Below are positions 10,336 to 20,086 of a stretch of DNA of 64,000 bases, one piece after another. Each line of letters begins with the position of its first letter. Positions within the stretch are counted from its first letter, which is position 1. Source of the stretch: Maricaulis sp. (GTDB taxonomy: Bacteria > Pseudomonadota > Alphaproteobacteria > Caulobacterales > Maricaulaceae); contig NZ_JASBRQ010000010.1 of assembly GCF_030149425.1 (NCBI RefSeq), positions 62,001-126,000 on the forward strand. Direction: 5' to 3'. The position numbers were made by a program, and so were the translations under genes. A model generated the notes under the pieces. That model was not told the origin of the DNA. It ran no database searches and worked only from the letters and a program-made list of their open reading frames with translations.

Positions 10336-10866
10336 TTAGAAATTATAGCGCCGCGTGGCGGCGATCGCGTCGAGTGCAGCGGCTGCATCGGAATTGCGGC
10401 GACGACGTTTCTGGCTCGGCTGATACGCCATGTCGGCGTGGGCTTCGCAATAGGTGTCGTCGGTACCGGTCTTGCGGCCGCAGAAGCGGAAGCTGGACGA
10501 GGCCGGGTCGCCGATCGGCCATTTGCACATGCTGTCCCGGAGGGTCAGGACAGTGGCAAACTCGCCAGAAGGCAGTACGGCAGGCTCCACCGGCGCCGGC
10601 GTCGGTGCGGAGGGCGCTGAGGGGGAGGGGCGCGGTGCGCGCGCCGCCGGCGCGGTGGTAGCCGTTGTAGTGCGCGGCCGGGCTGGCTTGACCGTACGGC
10701 GAGCCGGGCGGGACGGGGTGGCACGGCCAGACAGGCCCAGACGATGCACCTTGCCAATCACGGCATTTCGGGTAACACCGCCAAGCTGTTTGGCGATCTG
10801 ACTCGCACTCAGGCCTTCCGACCAGAGCTTCTTGAGTTGTTCTACACGTTCATCCGTCCAAGCCAT
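10336..10866 (-). CDS. gcrA: GcrA cell cycle regulator
   Basis: MAWTDERVEQLKKLWSEGLSASQIAKQLGGVTRNAVIGKVHRLGLSGR N-terminus and C-terminal CKWPIGDP...FRFCG are characteristic. Confidence 0.95.
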   Translation of the reverse strand: MAWTDERVEQLKKLWSEGLSASQIAKQLGGVTRNAVIGKVHRLGLSGRATPSRPARRTVKPARPRTTTATTAPAARAPRPSPSAPSAPTPAPVEPAVLPSGEFATVLTLRDSMCKWPIGDPASSSFRFCGRKTGTDDTYCEAHADMAYQPSQKRRRRNSDAAAALDAIAATRRYNF

Positions 10867-11067
10867 CTCACTCGATCTCCCGGTGGTGCGCTCTTAACTT
10901 TGATGAAGCTAATGAGCGCATATATCCATTCATGTTTAATTACACTAGATATTGTATCCGACGGAGCGCTTGCCACAAGATGTCTGTATGACGAAGCCTG
11001 TGGAAAGCTCTCTTGCCACGTCAATCGTTAACGGGGATGGTTACCCAGAGGTTAAAGGTAATTCGAT

Positions 11068-11877
11068 ATGAGTAACTTAGACTTAAGACAGGTTACCGCG
11101 CCCCGTCAGTTCGGATTCATCAACTGGCTTGGGCTGTGGACATTGTACAAGAAGGAAGTCCGCCGCTTCATGAAAGTGGTCTTCCAGACGGTCCTGGCAC
11201 CGGTCGTTACCGTGCTGCTTTTCATGGTGATTTTCGCCATGGTCCTGTCCGAGGCGCGGCCCGATATTGCCGGTATTCCCTTCGCTCAGTTCATTGCTCC
11301 GGGCCTGATCCTGATGGGTGTGCTGAACAATGCCTTTGCCAATTCCTCGTCCACGCTCCTCGTCTCCAAGGTGCAGGGCAACACCGTCGACTTCCTGATG
11401 CCCCCGCTGAGCGCGCTCGAGCTTTTCCTGGCCTTTGTCGGCGGCGCCATGACCCGCGGCTTTATCGTGGCGCTGGCCAGCGGGACCGCCATGGCCTTCT
11501 TTGTGCCGCTCTGGCCGGAGAATGTCTGGGCGGTGGTCTATTACGGCCTGTCCGCCGCCGCCATGCTCGCCATGGTTGGCGTCATCGCCGGGATCTGGGC
11601 CGAGAAGTTCGATCACCTCGCCGTGGTCACCAATTTCATCATCATGCCGCTGACCTTCCTGTCCGGCACCTTCTACTCAGTCGCCGGGCGCGGCGTCATC
11701 GAGACGATCAGCCATTTCAACCCGTTCTTCTACATGATTGACGGTTTCCGCTACGGCTTCACCGGCCATGCAGACGGCTCTATCACGGTCGGCGTAGTGA
11801 TGACGCTGGGCATCAACATCGCCCTCGCGATCTGCTGCTATGGTGTGCTTCGTGCAGGCTGGCGCTTGAAGAGCTGA
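11068..11877 (+). CDS. ABC-2 type transporter permease
   Basis: 269 aa; six TMs, ABC2_membrane pattern (FIAPGLILMGVLNNAF...PLTFLSGTFYS). Confidence 0.85.
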   Translation: MSNLDLRQVTAPRQFGFINWLGLWTLYKKEVRRFMKVVFQTVLAPVVTVLLFMVIFAMVLSEARPDIAGIPFAQFIAPGLILMGVLNNAFANSSSTLLVSKVQGNTVDFLMPPLSALELFLAFVGGAMTRGFIVALASGTAMAFFVPLWPENVWAVVYYGLSAAAMLAMVGVIAGIWAEKFDHLAVVTNFIIMPLTFLSGTFYSVAGRGVIETISHFNPFFYMIDGFRYGFTGHADGSITVGVVMTLGINIALAICCYGVLRAGWRLKS

Positions 11878-11896
11878 GCCGGTCAGCCTAGAGGGT

Positions 11897-11932
11897 GTGG
11901 GGTCTTTGCGCCGTCGCGGCGCGCCCCTTTTT
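11897..11932 (+). terminator. intrinsic terminator after ABC permease
   Basis: GCGCCG-tcg-CGGCGC core with outer GGGG/CCCC pairing followed by TTTTT. Confidence 0.6.
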
Positions 11933-11946
11933 CGAGGAGATGTCCC

Positions 11947-13134
11947 ATGCCCGCACCGATGATGGATACCTATGCCCCGCCGGATCTGGTCTTTGACCGT
12001 GGCGAAGGCGCCCGGCTATATACCGAAGCCGGTGACAAGTATCTGGACTTCATCTCGGGCATTGCGGTGAATTGCCTGGGGCATGCCCACCCGAAGGCCG
12101 TCGAAGCGCTCACCGAGCAGGCTGGCAAGCTGTGGCACTTGTCCAATATGTTCAAGGTCCCCAAGGGGATTGAACTGGCCAACAAGCTGACCGAGGCGAG
12201 CTTTGCCGATCGTGTCTTCTTCACCAATTCCGGTGCCGAGGCCATCGAATGCGCGCTGAAAACGGCGCGGCGCTATCACTATGTGAACGGCAATCCGCAG
12301 CGCTATCGCATCATCACCTTCACCGGTGCATTCCACGGCCGCACCTATGGCGCCATCAATGCTGGCGGCAATCCGAAATATCTTGAGGGCTTTGGCCCGG
12401 CGATGGAAGGTTTCGACCAGGTCGAGTTCGGTGATCACGACGCTCTGAAGGCGGCGATTACCGAGGAAACCGCAGCCATTCTTGTGGAGCCGGTCCAGGG
12501 CGAAGGCGGTGTGCGCGCGCTTCCTGAAGCCTGCCTGCGCGGCCTGCGCGAGCTGTGCGACGAGCATGGCCTGCTCCTGATGTATGACGAAGTTCAGTGC
12601 GGCGCCGGACGGACCGGCAAGCTGTTCGCCTATCAGTGGACCGATGGAGCCGAGCCGGACATCATGGCCACGGCCAAGGGGATTGGCGGCGGTTTCCCGA
12701 TGGGCGCCTGCCTGGCGACGGAAAAAGCGGCCGCCGGCATGGTCGTCGGTACGCACGGTTCCACCTATGGCGGCGGCCCGCTTGCCATGGCTGTCGGCAA
12801 TGTCGTGTTCGACGAGCTGACCGCCGACGGGTTCATGGATCACGTCGTCGACGTTTCCAACTTCCTGCGCCAGCAGCTGCACGGTCTTGCTGACCGTCAT
12901 GCCGACAAGGTGGTGGAAGTGCGCGGCAAGGGCCTGTTGATCGGCATCAAGCTGAAAGACGGTTTCGATCCGAAAAAGCTCGCCGGCCTGTGCCGCGAGC
13001 GCCATCTCCTGGTCGGTGCTGCGGGCGATAATGTCTCCCGCATGGCGCCGCCATTGATCATCACCCGTGATGATGCCAGCGAGGCGGTCAAAGTACTCGA
13101 CGAGGCGCTCGGCCTGCTGCAGGGCGCTGGCTAG
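11947..13134 (+). CDS. argD: acetylornithine/succinyldiaminopimelate aminotransferase
   Basis: 395 aa class III aminotransferase; FTNSGAEAIECALKTAR, LLMYDEVQCGAGRTGKLFAYQ, HGSTYGGGPLAMAVG. Confidence 0.92.
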   Translation: MPAPMMDTYAPPDLVFDRGEGARLYTEAGDKYLDFISGIAVNCLGHAHPKAVEALTEQAGKLWHLSNMFKVPKGIELANKLTEASFADRVFFTNSGAEAIECALKTARRYHYVNGNPQRYRIITFTGAFHGRTYGAINAGGNPKYLEGFGPAMEGFDQVEFGDHDALKAAITEETAAILVEPVQGEGGVRALPEACLRGLRELCDEHGLLLMYDEVQCGAGRTGKLFAYQWTDGAEPDIMATAKGIGGGFPMGACLATEKAAAGMVVGTHGSTYGGGPLAMAVGNVVFDELTADGFMDHVVDVSNFLRQQLHGLADRHADKVVEVRGKGLLIGIKLKDGFDPKKLAGLCRERHLLVGAAGDNVSRMAPPLIITRDDASEAVKVLDEALGLLQGAG

Positions 13135-13137
13135 ACA

Positions 13138-14073
13138 ATGAGCGAGACCACGCGCGATCCCCTCGGGGAGCAGGACAATATTGTTGCCGGCTTCCAGGTC
13201 GAAGACCGGGCCGTGCGTGGCCGCATTTCCCGGCTCGGTGAGACCATCGACCTCATCCTCGGGGCGCATGACTATCCCGAGCCGGTTGCGCGCATGCTGG
13301 GTGAGGCTGTGCTGGTCGCCGGCCTCATCGGCAATGCCCTCAAATTCAACGGCCGTCTGATCATTCAGGCCCAGGGCAGCGGGCCTGTGGCTTTCATTGT
13401 TGCTGAATACACCGCCGGCGAAGGTGTGCGTGGCTATGCCAAGATCGATCCGGATAGGGTCGAGGCGGCGATTGCCGGGCGTGCCGAGGGGGAGGGCTGG
13501 GTCCAGACCCTTCTCGGTGAAGGCGTGATGGCCATGACCATCGACCATGGCCCGAATATGGAGCCCTATCAGGGTGTGGTGCCGCTTGAAGGCGATAGCC
13601 TGGTCGACAGCGCCGAAACCTATTTCGCCCAGTCAGAACAGTTGCCGACCCGCATCCGTGTCGCGGTCGGCGAGCATTGGGATGGTGAAGGGCAGCGCTA
13701 TTGGCGCGGTGGCGGCGCCATGCTGCAATCCTTTGCCGGTGATGAAGCCCGTGGCGACCCTGGTGCCGACTGGGAACATTGCCTCGCCCTGTTCAATACG
13801 GTTGAAGACGCAGAGTTGCTCGATCCGGAATTATCCGCCGGTGGATTGCTCTATCGCCTCTTCAATGAGGACGGTGTGCGCCTGTTCGAGCCGGTCAGTC
13901 TTCCGCGCCGCTGTTCCTGCGAACGTGAGCGCCTGGCGCGTATCATCGCGCGTTTCCCGCAAGATGATCAGGACCATATGCTGGTCGATGGCAAGATCGT
14001 GATGACCTGCGAATACTGCAACAAGAACTGGGACTTCACCCTGGACGATATCTCGGCCGCTAAATCCGCTTGA
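13138..14073 (+). CDS. hslO: Hsp33 family redox-regulated chaperone
   Basis: 311 aa; C-terminal zinc motif RRCSCERERL...VMTCEYCNKNWDF. Confidence 0.93.
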   Translation: MSETTRDPLGEQDNIVAGFQVEDRAVRGRISRLGETIDLILGAHDYPEPVARMLGEAVLVAGLIGNALKFNGRLIIQAQGSGPVAFIVAEYTAGEGVRGYAKIDPDRVEAAIAGRAEGEGWVQTLLGEGVMAMTIDHGPNMEPYQGVVPLEGDSLVDSAETYFAQSEQLPTRIRVAVGEHWDGEGQRYWRGGGAMLQSFAGDEARGDPGADWEHCLALFNTVEDAELLDPELSAGGLLYRLFNEDGVRLFEPVSLPRRCSCERERLARIIARFPQDDQDHMLVDGKIVMTCEYCNKNWDFTLDDISAAKSA

Positions 14074-15625
14074 GCCAGGCGTTCGGGCAATAGGTCACAT
14101 TATGCCCGTAAAAATCGCATAGCGCGGTGTCGATTTGGTAGAGATCAGAGCTCGCCAGCATGAATTCCTGCACCGCGCGGTTCGGGCCGTCTTCATAGCG
14201 GCGATAGACCTCTCCCTGCAGATCAGCGACGATCCCGTCTTCCACCACGAGGTAGTCCCCGGGCAGAAGCTTGTTACGGAAATAGTCAAGGACGGCAGAG
14301 ACGCTGTCATAGGTGTGGGCACTGTCTTCCACGACCAGCCAGGGCCGCGGAGCCTTGGCAATCAGTTCATGCGGGAATGTTTCCGCCGGACGTGTGCTGT
14401 CAGCCAGCAGCAAGGTGGCGCCGTCCACCGGAGCGGCATTATCCTCGATATCCAGGGAAATAATCGTCGGGGTGAAACCGAGGGCTCCGCATTGGTCGCG
14501 GTACCACAAGGCGCTGCCGCCCTCTGATGTTCCGACCTCAATGATCGATTGCGGCCGCAATTTCTCCAGCAGTTGCAAGTAGAGAATGGCGTCGAAAGGG
14601 TTCTTAGCGAAGCGCCGGCCCTTATAGCGGGTCTTCAGGCAACCGGCCTGGACCTGATCGAGGAAACCGGTCGGGATATTGGCTTTGAAAGGGCGTGTAC
14701 CAATCGAGCCTGCCCGGCGTTTCTGCTCGTGTGCGTGCTGGTTTTCCCCGGCAAGCTCGGCCTGGCCGGGCCGGAGCGTTCCGATATAGCGCGCTTTGTA
14801 GTCGAGCGGCGCGAGCGGAGCGCCGGTCAGTTTTTCATACTCGGCGAACATCGCCTTGCGGGCTTCCTGGGGGCCATTGGTCGCGGCGCCACCATGCACT
14901 TGATGGAAGGTGGCCTCTCCAAGCATCATCCACGGCTCGCCATGAGATTTTTCTACTGCGCGTTTCCAAAAATCCAGATTGGCGACGCCGCCACCCGGTT
15001 GAACAAAGCGCTCGTCGAGCCCGCCGAGGCTTTGCCAGAGCTGACGGCTCAGGAAAACGCCATTGGATTCCGCGATCGGCCGGAACCAGCCTCCGGCGGA
15101 CGAGCCGGCCAGGACGGAGATATCGAACAGTCTGTAGCCGTCCTTGCGCCAGGGCTGGCTGGCCAGCAACCGGTCTTCCGCCGCCTGATCATACCCAGCC
15201 AGAACCGACCGCATCTGCACATCGGGGCCCAGATGCATGCCGATAGTACCGATCACCCGGTTCGGTGCGGCGCGATGCGCGTCGAGTGCATTGCGATAGA
15301 TGCCCGGTGAGGCAAGCCGGGCGCCATCGATGAACAAACCGAGCAGCCGGCCTTTGGCCTGCGCCGCGACTTCATTGATGGCCTTGAGCGGCGAGGGATT
15401 GCCCGGCGCGAAGCGTACAACGCGGACCCGCGGTTCGATCTCGCGCAGGGCCGTTTCGTCAACGGCTATGGGGGAGCCGTTATCGACGACCAGGATTTCG
15501 AAATCGATCTGCTTGACGCCACGCTGGTAGGCCTTGCTCAGCGTGAAAATAGTGCGCGGTAGCTCACGCTCCATGTCGTAGGCGCAGACGACAACGCTGA
15601 GATCAAGCGACGTCTCGTCAGCCAT
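14060..15625 (-). CDS. bimodular glycosyltransferase family 2 / CmcI-like (cephalosporin hydroxylase/O-methyltransferase-like) protein
   Basis: N-terminus LDLSVVVCAYDMERELPRTIFTL (GT2); C-terminus LRPQSIIEVGTSEGGSALWYRDQ...VVEDSAHTYDSV (CmcI-like). Confidence 0.8.
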   Translation of the reverse strand: MADETSLDLSVVVCAYDMERELPRTIFTLSKAYQRGVKQIDFEILVVDNGSPIAVDETALREIEPRVRVVRFAPGNPSPLKAINEVAAQAKGRLLGLFIDGARLASPGIYRNALDAHRAAPNRVIGTIGMHLGPDVQMRSVLAGYDQAAEDRLLASQPWRKDGYRLFDISVLAGSSAGGWFRPIAESNGVFLSRQLWQSLGGLDERFVQPGGGVANLDFWKRAVEKSHGEPWMMLGEATFHQVHGGAATNGPQEARKAMFAEYEKLTGAPLAPLDYKARYIGTLRPGQAELAGENQHAHEQKRRAGSIGTRPFKANIPTGFLDQVQAGCLKTRYKGRRFAKNPFDAILYLQLLEKLRPQSIIEVGTSEGGSALWYRDQCGALGFTPTIISLDIEDNAAPVDGATLLLADSTRPAETFPHELIAKAPRPWLVVEDSAHTYDSVSAVLDYFRNKLLPGDYLVVEDGIVADLQGEVYRRYEDGPNRAVQEFMLASSDLYQIDTALCDFYGHNVTYCPNAWLKRI

Positions 15626-16860
15626 TATGCCACCCCGAGGACACGGCGCAGATTTTCGCTGGTCGGAGCCAAGGCCTGGCTGCGGTCGATCAGGTCTCTT
15701 GGCGGATCTGCCGGTTCGCCCAATATGGCCCGGAGCTCGGGGTTGTAGCGGTCCTTGAGCCGCGGATTGCGGGGCTTCAGCTTGCGGATCATCAACAGGC
15801 CGGTCGGGGCGGTGTCAAACAGCGTCAGCTCGAGATCCGGCCGCAGGCGTTCCAGCAATGGCAGGAGCCGCCAGACATCGCCCGTCCAGACCTGGGTCTG
15901 ACGGTCCCGGCGTGCCTGCAAGGGGTGGCAGGGCAGGATATCGTCAATGATCACAGTCCCGCCGGCGCTCATGAAAGCCTCGAGGTTCATGAAATCGCGA
16001 TAGGCGAATTCGATCAGGTGCATGCCATCGATGAAGGCCAGATCGACCGGTTTCGTGATCGCGTCTTCGGCGTGGAAGAAGAAGAAATCGTCGCTGGTGG
16101 TCTCGAACAAGCGGGTGTTTTCGGGCACCTGTTCGAGATCATGGCTGGGGTCAATGGCAATGCTTTCGCATTGCGCCAGCTCCAGGCTGTGGCCGAGGCG
16201 GACGCCGATTTCCAGATAGAGCTGCGGCTTGAGGATGTCGTGCATCTCGCGCAGGACGTCGAGATAGGGCCGCGCCCCCGCGGTCCGCTCCGCGGCCGGG
16301 TCTGGATGCGGTGTGGTCTTAACCGGCAGAACGGTTTGGGCCAGCGGTGCTTGTATCGCCTGTAAATCGCCGCCCTTTTGAAACACGCCGACGAGGTCGC
16401 GCCAGGGGCCGCGATCATCCATCCAGCAATGCACGAGGCGCAAATCGGTCCAGTCTGCCAGGGCCTGGTAGGCGTCCGGGTAGAAGCGGTAGCAATCAAC
16501 CGGATACCGGTGAATGGGACCGCCGGATGGCGCGATAATGAACGCAAGCCCGCCCGGCTTCATGATGCGGGCGATCTCCGCGAATGTGCGCCAGAAATGG
16601 GCGCAATGCTCCAGCATCTGACCCGACAGGACGAGATCGAAGGCGCCATCTTCAAAAGGCAGGACGTAAGGGTCCTCAAGCACGAGGTCGACCCCGGGGC
16701 CCGGGGCTAGATCGACCCCGGTAAACTCGTGGTGGCCGGCAAAGAGCTGGCGGTAGGAGCCGTTCACGTCCGAGGCGCCCAGATCGACGATTTTCGACGG
16801 CGATTCAGGTCCGTACCAATCCACACACCGCTGCATGTTCTCCATCGATGAAGGGTGCAT
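15625..16860 (-). CDS. protein with two tandem class I SAM methyltransferase domains
   Basis: First domain SKIVDLGASDVNGSY...FDLVLSGQMLEHC; second LYLEIGVRLGHSLELAQ...VDLAFIDGMH...GGTVIIDDI; start MHPSSMENMQRC at 16860. Confidence 0.78.
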   Translation of the reverse strand: MHPSSMENMQRCVDWYGPESPSKIVDLGASDVNGSYRQLFAGHHEFTGVDLAPGPGVDLVLEDPYVLPFEDGAFDLVLSGQMLEHCAHFWRTFAEIARIMKPGGLAFIIAPSGGPIHRYPVDCYRFYPDAYQALADWTDLRLVHCWMDDRGPWRDLVGVFQKGGDLQAIQAPLAQTVLPVKTTPHPDPAAERTAGARPYLDVLREMHDILKPQLYLEIGVRLGHSLELAQCESIAIDPSHDLEQVPENTRLFETTSDDFFFFHAEDAITKPVDLAFIDGMHLIEFAYRDFMNLEAFMSAGGTVIIDDILPCHPLQARRDRQTQVWTGDVWRLLPLLERLRPDLELTLFDTAPTGLLMIRKLKPRNPRLKDRYNPELRAILGEPADPPRDLIDRSQALAPTSENLRRVLGVA

Positions 16861-16951
16861 GTCTGGTCTCTCCGGGGGACAGTTTGGATTGCGTGTTCGA
16901 CAGGATGTGCATGGCACGAAATGGCGGTAAAGCCCAGATGGATTGGATGTT

Positions 16952-18406
16952 TCAGCCCCGCCAGAAGCGTGGGCTCAGGAATACCAGCACAGCGAGGACC
17001 TCGAGGCGCCCGATCAGCATGTTGGCCGTCAGCACCCATTTCGCGCGGTCCGGCAAGCCCTCAAAGGTGCCTGCGGGGCCGATCATTTCGCCCAGGCCCG
17101 GGCCGACATTGGCCAGGCTGGTGGCCGCTCCGGACAAGGCGGTGGTGGTATCCAGTCCGATCGAAGAGAGCAGGGCGGCGCTGATCACATAGACAGCAAA
17201 GAAAACGAAGAAGAAGCCGAAGACAGAGTGCAGGGCGCTGTCGGGCACCATGCGGCCATTATATCGCAGCGGAATAATCGCGCTCGGCCGCAGCAGGTTT
17301 TCCATGTAGCGGCGCAAGGCGATGCCGGCGATCTGGTAGCGGAAAATCTTGACCGAACAGGTTGTCGAACCGGCACAGCCGCCGATGAACATGAACAGGA
17401 AAAAGGCGGCGCTGGCCGCAGGACCCCAGGTGCCGTAATCGGTCGTGGCGTAGCCGGTGCCGGTGATGATGGAGATTACGTTGAAGCTGGCCAGACGCCA
17501 GGCCGCGACATCCTCGTGCGGATCGGTCAGGACGAGGAGCAGTGTCAGCGCCACACAGGCGATCAGCACTACCGAGAAGAAGCCGCGGACCTGGGCATCG
17601 CCCCAGACCGCGCCGGGCTTGCCGCGCAGGGCGAGCAGGAACATGCCGAAGGGCAGGGCGGCGAGCAGCATGAAGACCATGGCGACCAGGTCGGCGCCAT
17701 TGGCGCGGAAGGCCCCGAGGCTGTTATCGGACGTGGAATATCCGCCTGTTGCGATCGTCGTCATGGCGTGGGCGATACTGTCGATCCAGCCCATGCCGGT
17801 GAGCCCGTAGGCGATGGCACAGGCACCGGTGAGTGCCAGATAGATCAGCGAAATCGCGGCCGCGATCTCCGTCGCGCGCGGCAGCACCTTGTCGGACGCA
17901 TCAGAGCTCTCCATGCGGAAGAGCTGCATGCCGCCAATCCCCAGCATCGGCCAGAATGCCATGGCGGTGACGATGATTCCGATACCGCCGATCCATTGCA
18001 GAATGGCGCGCCACATCAGGAAGCCTGGCGGGCGCGTGTCCAGGCCGGTCAGGACTGTGGACCCGGTTGTCGTCAGGCCGGAGACGCTTTCGAAGATCGC
18101 ATCGGTCCAGTCCATGCCCTGTCCGGCGAGCCGCAAGGGAATGGCTGCCGCCGCCGCCAGGGCCAGCCATGAGCCGACGGTAAGGATGAAGGCCGCTCGC
18201 GGTGACAGCGATGTAGCCTGGCTCCGTGTCGCCAGGGCGACTGCGCCGCCGAAGAAGAAACAGACCACCGCTGAGAGGAAAAACGCGCTGGCACTCTGGC
18301 GCTGGCCGGCGGCCGTGTCGATCGCCGCCGGGATCAGCATGGCCAGGGCCAGAACCGTTACCATCATGCCGATGGCGAAGAATACCGGACGCAAAGAGCC
18401 GGTCAC
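16952..18406 (-). CDS. trkH: TrkH family potassium uptake protein
   Basis: 484 aa polytopic protein with four selectivity-filter-like segments (VSGLTTTGSTVLTG, TIATGGYSTSD, ITGTGYATTDYG). Confidence 0.9.
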   Translation of the reverse strand: MTGSLRPVFFAIGMMVTVLALAMLIPAAIDTAAGQRQSASAFFLSAVVCFFFGGAVALATRSQATSLSPRAAFILTVGSWLALAAAAAIPLRLAGQGMDWTDAIFESVSGLTTTGSTVLTGLDTRPPGFLMWRAILQWIGGIGIIVTAMAFWPMLGIGGMQLFRMESSDASDKVLPRATEIAAAISLIYLALTGACAIAYGLTGMGWIDSIAHAMTTIATGGYSTSDNSLGAFRANGADLVAMVFMLLAALPFGMFLLALRGKPGAVWGDAQVRGFFSVVLIACVALTLLLVLTDPHEDVAAWRLASFNVISIITGTGYATTDYGTWGPAASAAFFLFMFIGGCAGSTTCSVKIFRYQIAGIALRRYMENLLRPSAIIPLRYNGRMVPDSALHSVFGFFFVFFAVYVISAALLSSIGLDTTTALSGAATSLANVGPGLGEMIGPAGTFEGLPDRAKWVLTANMLIGRLEVLAVLVFLSPRFWRG

Positions 18407-18436
18407 GGGCGCGGTCCGCCGTTGCTATGGCCGGGA

Positions 18437-18829
18437 TTAATGCAGGCTGGCACGATCATCGGGCCGGTCGAGAGAGAAGCCGGGGATCAGGGCGGCGAAA
18501 ACCTCACCGCTTTGGCGGCGCATTTCATAACTGCCCTGCATGAAACCTGAGGCCGTGCGCAAGGGGGCGCCGGAGGTGTAGCGGAAACGCTCGCCGGGTT
18601 GGATCACAGGCTGTTCGCCCACCACGCCCCGGCCTTGCACATGTTCGGTCCGGCCCATGGAGTCGGTGATGACCCATTTGCGCGACACCAGTTGCACCGG
18701 CTGATCGGTATGGTTCTCGATCTCGATCGTGTAGGACCACACAAACCGTCCATCATCCGGGGAGGATTCCTCCTCCAGATAGTCCGGCTCGACGCGTACC
18801 ATGACGCCGTCAGTATCGTGTTCATACAT
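18437..18829 (-). CDS. apaG: ApaG protein
   Basis: 130 aa; VRVEPDYLEEESSPDDGRFVWSYTIEIENHTDQPVQLVSRKWVITDSMG; GVVGEQPVIQPGERFRYTSGAPL. Confidence 0.95.
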   Translation of the reverse strand: MYEHDTDGVMVRVEPDYLEEESSPDDGRFVWSYTIEIENHTDQPVQLVSRKWVITDSMGRTEHVQGRGVVGEQPVIQPGERFRYTSGAPLRTASGFMQGSYEMRRQSGEVFAALIPGFSLDRPDDRASLH

Positions 18830-18985
18830 GGCCTGAGCCTCACCCCTCGCCCCGGCGATGCTGCCCGAGCGGGGCTATAATCCCTTCCATCTTGTGCTTG
18901 CTCAAGCCCTGCCGACAGCTTTGCTGGACATAGCGGCTGTGATGGGAGAGATGTGGTGCGCCCATCCTTGAAGATAAGCCCACCC

Positions 18986-20002
18986 ATGACCGCACACGGA
19001 ATTCTACCCGATCACGAGCTCGAAAGCCTGTTCCGCGACGGGATCGTCAGCGCGGAGCGCCCGCCTGCAGAGGGCCAGATCCAGCCGGCCAGTATCGATC
19101 TGCGGCTGGGCAGCAAGGCCTACCGCCTGCGGGCCAGCTTCCTGCCGGGTTCGGCCCGGTCGGTGACCGCGCGCCTGGATGCCGACCTGGTCATGCACAC
19201 CGTCGATCTGACCGCTGGTGCAGTGCTGGAGACCGGGTGTGTCTACCTGGTGCCGCTTCAGGAGAGTCTCAACCTGCCCGTAGGCCTGAGCGCGGCGATG
19301 AACCCGAAAAGCTCGACCGGGCGTATTGATGTTTTCACCCGTGTCATCACCGATAATGGTGTCGCCTTTGACCAGGCCCCAGACGGGTATCGTGGTCCGC
19401 TCTATGCCGAGGTGTCACCGCGCACCTTCTCCATCCTGGCCCGTGAGGGCGACCGGTTGAGCCAGGTCCGTTTCCGTCGCGGTGTGCACCAGCCGGTGCG
19501 CGATCTGACCGTCAGCGTTGATCTGCAGGGCTTCGACGATGGTATTGTCGGCTATCGCGCCCGGCGCCATTCCGGCCTCGTCGATTTGGCGCGTATCGGT
19601 GAGCACAAGCGGGAACGCTATTGGGAGCCGCTCAATGCGCCGGACGGGCAATTGGTGCTCGACCCGGGCGAGTTCTATATTCTCGCATCGCAGGAAGCGG
19701 TCTCGATCGGGCTCAATGAAGCTGCGGAGATGGCCCCGATTGCCACCGAAATCGGTGAGTTCCGGGCCCATTATGCGGGTTTTTTCGATCCCGGTTTCGG
19801 CGTGTCGGAAACCGGTGGTTCCGGCTCCCGGGCCGTGCTCGAAGTGCGCGGCCGCGATGTCCCCTTCATCCTTGAACATGGGCAGCCGATTGCACGCCTG
19901 GTCTATGAGCCCATGCGCGCGCCGCCGTCGAGAGCCTATGGGGCCGTGGCGTCGAATTATCAGGCGCAGGGCCTGAAACTATCAAAATTCTTCAGCGCCT
20001 AG
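18986..20002 (+). CDS. dcd: 2'-deoxycytidine 5'-triphosphate deaminase (long alphaproteobacterial form)
   Basis: GILPDHELESLFRDG...QIQPASIDLRLGSKAYRLRASFLPG; MNPKSSTGRIDVFTRVI; start MTAHGILP. Confidence 0.88.
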   Translation: MTAHGILPDHELESLFRDGIVSAERPPAEGQIQPASIDLRLGSKAYRLRASFLPGSARSVTARLDADLVMHTVDLTAGAVLETGCVYLVPLQESLNLPVGLSAAMNPKSSTGRIDVFTRVITDNGVAFDQAPDGYRGPLYAEVSPRTFSILAREGDRLSQVRFRRGVHQPVRDLTVSVDLQGFDDGIVGYRARRHSGLVDLARIGEHKRERYWEPLNAPDGQLVLDPGEFYILASQEAVSIGLNEAAEMAPIATEIGEFRAHYAGFFDPGFGVSETGGSGSRAVLEVRGRDVPFILEHGQPIARLVYEPMRAPPSRAYGAVASNYQAQGLKLSKFFSA

Positions 20003-20086
20003 TCACGTGTAGCATCTGAATACAAATATTCCAGATTGCGTGATTTTGAGAACGCGCTAACGTCGCCTCAACCTGTGGGGAGAGTT

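Noticed and set aside
12016-13548. 510-aa ORF antisense to argD/hslO
   Set aside because: Composition-driven antisense ORF across two well-supported genes
16943-18172. 409-aa ORF antisense to trkH
   Set aside because: Extreme Gly/Gln/Asp/His bias and no domain; the sense strand is an unmistakable K+ transporter
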